A stretch of 64,000 nt of DNA from assembly GCF_030816475.1 (NCBI RefSeq), contig NZ_JAUSXF010000001.1, forward strand, positions 4,216,001-4,280,000. The letters are read 5' to 3'. The DNA is from Arthrobacter pascens (lineage in GTDB: Bacteria > Actinomycetota > Actinomycetes > Actinomycetales > Micrococcaceae). Both the position numbers and the translations under genes were made by a program. The stretch's first letter is position 1. Each line of letters begins with the position of its first letter. Under the pieces are notes generated by a model. That model was not told the origin of the DNA, searched no databases, and saw only the letters and a program-made list of their open reading frames with translations. This document shows positions 62,034 to 64,000 of the stretch, piece by piece.

Positions 62034-62892
62034 CCTAGAGGCCGAGGGCCGGATCCGAGAGCAGGCGGGCAAGAGTGTTCCTGCCAAGTGCGCTCATAGC
62101 GGGGTTCGAATCCGCGTAGTACCAGACCAGCCCCATCGCTGTTCAAAGGCCCAGGCGGCGCCCCGTCGCCATTCGAGGTCTTCGATGCCAAGATTGGCGC
62201 GGAGGAGGTTTCTCATGCCGGTGTCCAGCATGTGCCAGGCAGCAACGAGGTCAAGGGCGGGATCTGCAGGGCCGAAGCCGCCGGTGTCGAGGACGCCCGC
62301 GAGCCGGCCGTCAATGAGGATCACGTTGCCGGGAAGACAGCGAGGACCAGGCCCGGCGCAGCCGATCCACGGGGAGCAGTCCGTCGCTTAGCTGCAGGCA
62401 ATACGCAATCCACTCATCGTGCGCGGTCAGCTCACCTCCGCGACCATCCCCTGAGAACGTGCGGCCTCGGGTGTCTGCCGCCCGAAGGCTGACGATAAGA
62501 GTCGTTAGGTCCTCCACGAAGGCCCGCCACGACGCCACGGAATGCGGGGTTGCGATCCCGCCCTCGATCCACGTCTGGACTGACCAGGGCAGGGGATACC
62601 CCTCGTCGGGCTCGCCGATTACCACCGGCAGCGGGCACGGTAGGGTGCTGATCGTCGCGAACTCCCGCATCGCAGCGTGTTCGGCGACCAGCGTTGCCCG
62701 GATCCTGGCGGGGTCCTGGCTTTGCATCGGAAACCTGGCCGCGTAGCGGACCCCCACGCGGTAAAGATAATTGACTGTTCCGGTGCTCTCGACCGCAGCA
62801 ACCTGATCTTCGTCTATAGAGGGAAACACGCCCCGCAGGAGACGCAAGGCATCTGACCGGCCCAGGCTGAGTTGATTTTCGTGCATCGTCAA
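62034..62892 (-). pseudogene. Aminoglycoside phosphotransferase-family pseudogene (catalytic loop deleted)
   Basis: N-terminal lobe is normal: LSLGRSDALRLLRGVFPSID, GTVNYLYRVGVRYAARFP, then WSVQTWIEGGIATPHS and LSDGLLPVDRLRRAWSS. About 20 codons holding the HxDLxP catalytic loop are deleted at 62330-62345, joining RAWSSL directly to (in another frame) LPGNVILIDGRLAGVLDTGG. A further one-base loss near 62119 (CAGCGATG for CAGGCGATG) shifts the end; the frame MGLVWYYADSNPAMSALGRN reaches TAG near 62034. Both lesions inactivate it. Confidence 0.85.
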
Positions 62893-62952
62893 TTTTTGAG
62901 TCTATGCACGGGCAATCGAAGCCGTCTTAGCCTGCCTGCTCAGCCCGCATGT

Positions 62953-63834
62953 TTAGCCCGCGGCTACCCTGATCCAGGTCACCGCCAGGAGTAGTGCCAG
63001 AACGCACGCGAGCCCGCCGGCCTGCAGGAGGGCCTGCCGGGGTCCGCGCGGGGTATAGGCAATCACGGCCGCGCACAGGCCGCCCGTGATAAGGCCGCCT
63101 AGGTGGGCCTGCCACGCGATCTGCGGAATCAGGAAGCCGATCACACCATTGATGGCGATCAGGACCCACAGCTGCCGGGTGTCCCCGCCGCGGTGCCGCT
63201 GGACCAGCAGCATCGCGCCGAAGAGTCCGAAGATGGCGCCCGAGGCGCCGACCAGGCCGGACAGCTGCTGGCCGGGTACGAAAATGGGATTGAGCAGCAG
63301 ATATCCCACGGAACCGCCGATGGCGGAAATGAGATAGACAGCCAGGAACCGGGCGCGCCCGAGCAGTGGCTCCAGGGCCTGGCCGAAGATCCACAGGGTG
63401 TACATGTTCAACACGATGTGCAGTATGGAATCCGGCGAGTGGAGGAACGCTGCCGTCAGCATGCGCCACGGTTCGAAGGCACCGAGTGCGGGGCTGATGA
63501 AGAAGTTGTTATAGGCGAACTGTTCGTACACCGCCTGGCCGGGGATCACCCACTGCAGGACGTAAACCACCGCGCACAGCGCAATTAGCCCGATCGTCAC
63601 CAGTGGTCTGCCGGTTGCCACGGCTCCGCCGTATACGGTCCGGACTGCCGGCGTCGTACTTCTTGTTTCGTTGACGCAGTCAACGCATTGGAACCCGACG
63701 GCTGCCGCCCGCTGGCAATCGGGACACGCAGGGCGTCCGCAGCGCTGGCAGCGCACATAGGAAGGCCGGTCCGGGTGCCTGGGGCACACCGGAACCTGCG
63801 CGGACGGCTCAGCCGACGGGATTCCGTAACTCAT
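62953..63834 (-). CDS. Rhomboid-family intramembrane serine protease with N-terminal zinc-ribbon
   Basis: 293 residues. N-terminal B-box-like zinc finger (VCPRHPDRPSYVRCQRCGRPACPDCQ, later FQCVDC). Six membrane helices follow; the conserved WR motif is in FEPWRMLTAAFLHSP, HIVLNMYTLWIFG in helix 2, GASGAIFGLFG with the catalytic Ser and WQAHLGGLITGG with His. It cuts membrane proteins. Position next to the cyclophilin gene is as in other Micrococcaceae. Confidence 0.92.
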   Translation of the reverse strand: MSYGIPSAEPSAQVPVCPRHPDRPSYVRCQRCGRPACPDCQRAAAVGFQCVDCVNETRSTTPAVRTVYGGAVATGRPLVTIGLIALCAVVYVLQWVIPGQAVYEQFAYNNFFISPALGAFEPWRMLTAAFLHSPDSILHIVLNMYTLWIFGQALEPLLGRARFLAVYLISAIGGSVGYLLLNPIFVPGQQLSGLVGASGAIFGLFGAMLLVQRHRGGDTRQLWVLIAINGVIGFLIPQIAWQAHLGGLITGGLCAAVIAYTPRGPRQALLQAGGLACVLALLLAVTWIRVAAG

Positions 63835-63843
63835 CAGGTGAAA

Positions 63844-64000
63844 CTAGAGCTGTTCGATGTCGATGCTGTTGATGGTGACATCCTCCACGGGGCGGTCGCC
63901 CATGCCGGTGCGGACGCCTTCGATGGCGTCAACGACCTTCTTGGATTCCTCGTCCGCCACTTCACCGAAGATGGTGTGCTTGCCCTGAAGCCAGTCGGTG
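63844..64000 (-). CDS. Cyclophilin-type peptidyl-prolyl cis-trans isomerase (5' part beyond window)
   Basis: The last 51 codons are visible: TDWLQGKHTIFGEVADEESKKVVD then GMGDRPVEDVTINSIDIEQL. The pattern KHTIFGEV is the cyclophilin signature. It probably corresponds to ppiA (Rv0009 in M. tuberculosis), near gyrA. It lies 9 bp upstream of the rhomboid gene, on the same strand, so it would be cotranscribed. Confidence 0.9.
   Translation of the reverse strand, partial: TDWLQGKHTIFGEVADEESKKVVDAIEGVRTGMGDRPVEDVTINSIDIEQL

Noticed and set aside
1..64000. CRISPR arrays, prophage, insertion sequences, rRNA
   Set aside because: No regularly spaced direct repeats, transposase, integrase or phage structural gene and no rRNA sequence was seen; the short repeats found are operators, hairpins or DnaA boxes.

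Overview
The window is high-GC actinobacterial chromosome. It most resembles an Arthrobacter/Pseudarthrobacter-type member of the Micrococcaceae. The reasons are GC-rich coding with GTG and TTG starts, the fhaA-fhaB-pstP-rodA-pbpA-pknA-pknB block beside tRNA-Leu, crgA, a class E sortase and a rhomboid protease, a putrescine oxidase locus, a DUF222/HNH endonuclease, and an SOS box of actinobacterial type. The genus is an inference from gene content; no rRNA is present.

Layout. 0-6 kb: a sugar ABC binding lipoprotein divergent from a secreted GH43 arabinanase, sharing duplicated operator and start sequences; an alpha/beta hydrolase; a LysM lipoprotein with a secreted partner. 5-16 kb: accessory genes (phosphotransferase, VOC proteins, AraC, esterase, ArsR/MFS efflux pair, cupin) mixed with eroded genes (a LysR, a beta-lactamase-like lipoprotein, a GNAT), and an SOS-controlled umuD followed at a distance by umuC. 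16.6-20.3 kb: a Cys-rich pentapeptide protein, then a GH27 alpha-galactosidase and an alditol oxidase that diverge around a near-perfect lac-type palindrome. 20.3-27 kb: pxpA, an MHS-family transporter, a PxpB-PxpC fusion and a biotin carboxylase-BCCP fusion with a divergent GntR regulator. 27-33.5 kb: MarR, a LysR-type sensor domain lacking DNA-binding part paired with DUF5997, hypothetical proteins, and a frameshifted putrescine oxidase with its TetR regulator.

33.6-47.7 kb: a hexarate (D-glucarate/D-galactarate) catabolic island. It holds TctCBA plus a Usp protein, a LysR regulator, kdgD, alpha-ketoglutaric semialdehyde dehydrogenase, gudD, an interrupting DUF222/HNH gene, a galactarate/talarate dehydratase, a FadR-type GntR regulator and an ACS-family transporter. 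Both dehydratases feed KdgD, then the dehydrogenase, to give 2-oxoglutarate.

48-64 kb: the conserved near-origin cell growth and division block (tRNA-Leu, fhaA to pknB, pabA, sortase, crgA, rhomboid, cyclophilin). In the model order this lies close to gyrA/gyrB/dnaA, so oriC is probably beyond the right edge. Embedded in the block between tag and the rhomboid gene are two clusters of DnaA boxes (five exact TTATCCACA copies plus several near-matches in about 1.2 kb) flanking an AhpD-like gene, with a glycosyltransferase remnant and a broken phosphotransferase gene alongside. This is the most unusual feature of the window.

A second general feature is the number of otherwise well-preserved genes carrying single-base frameshifts (about 13.55, 14.90, 31.50, 42.72, 47.81 and 62.12 kb, and two near 6.45 kb). 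Some are certainly real decay (the LysR gene with stop codons, the phosphotransferase that lost its catalytic loop); others could be base-calling errors and need checking against reads.
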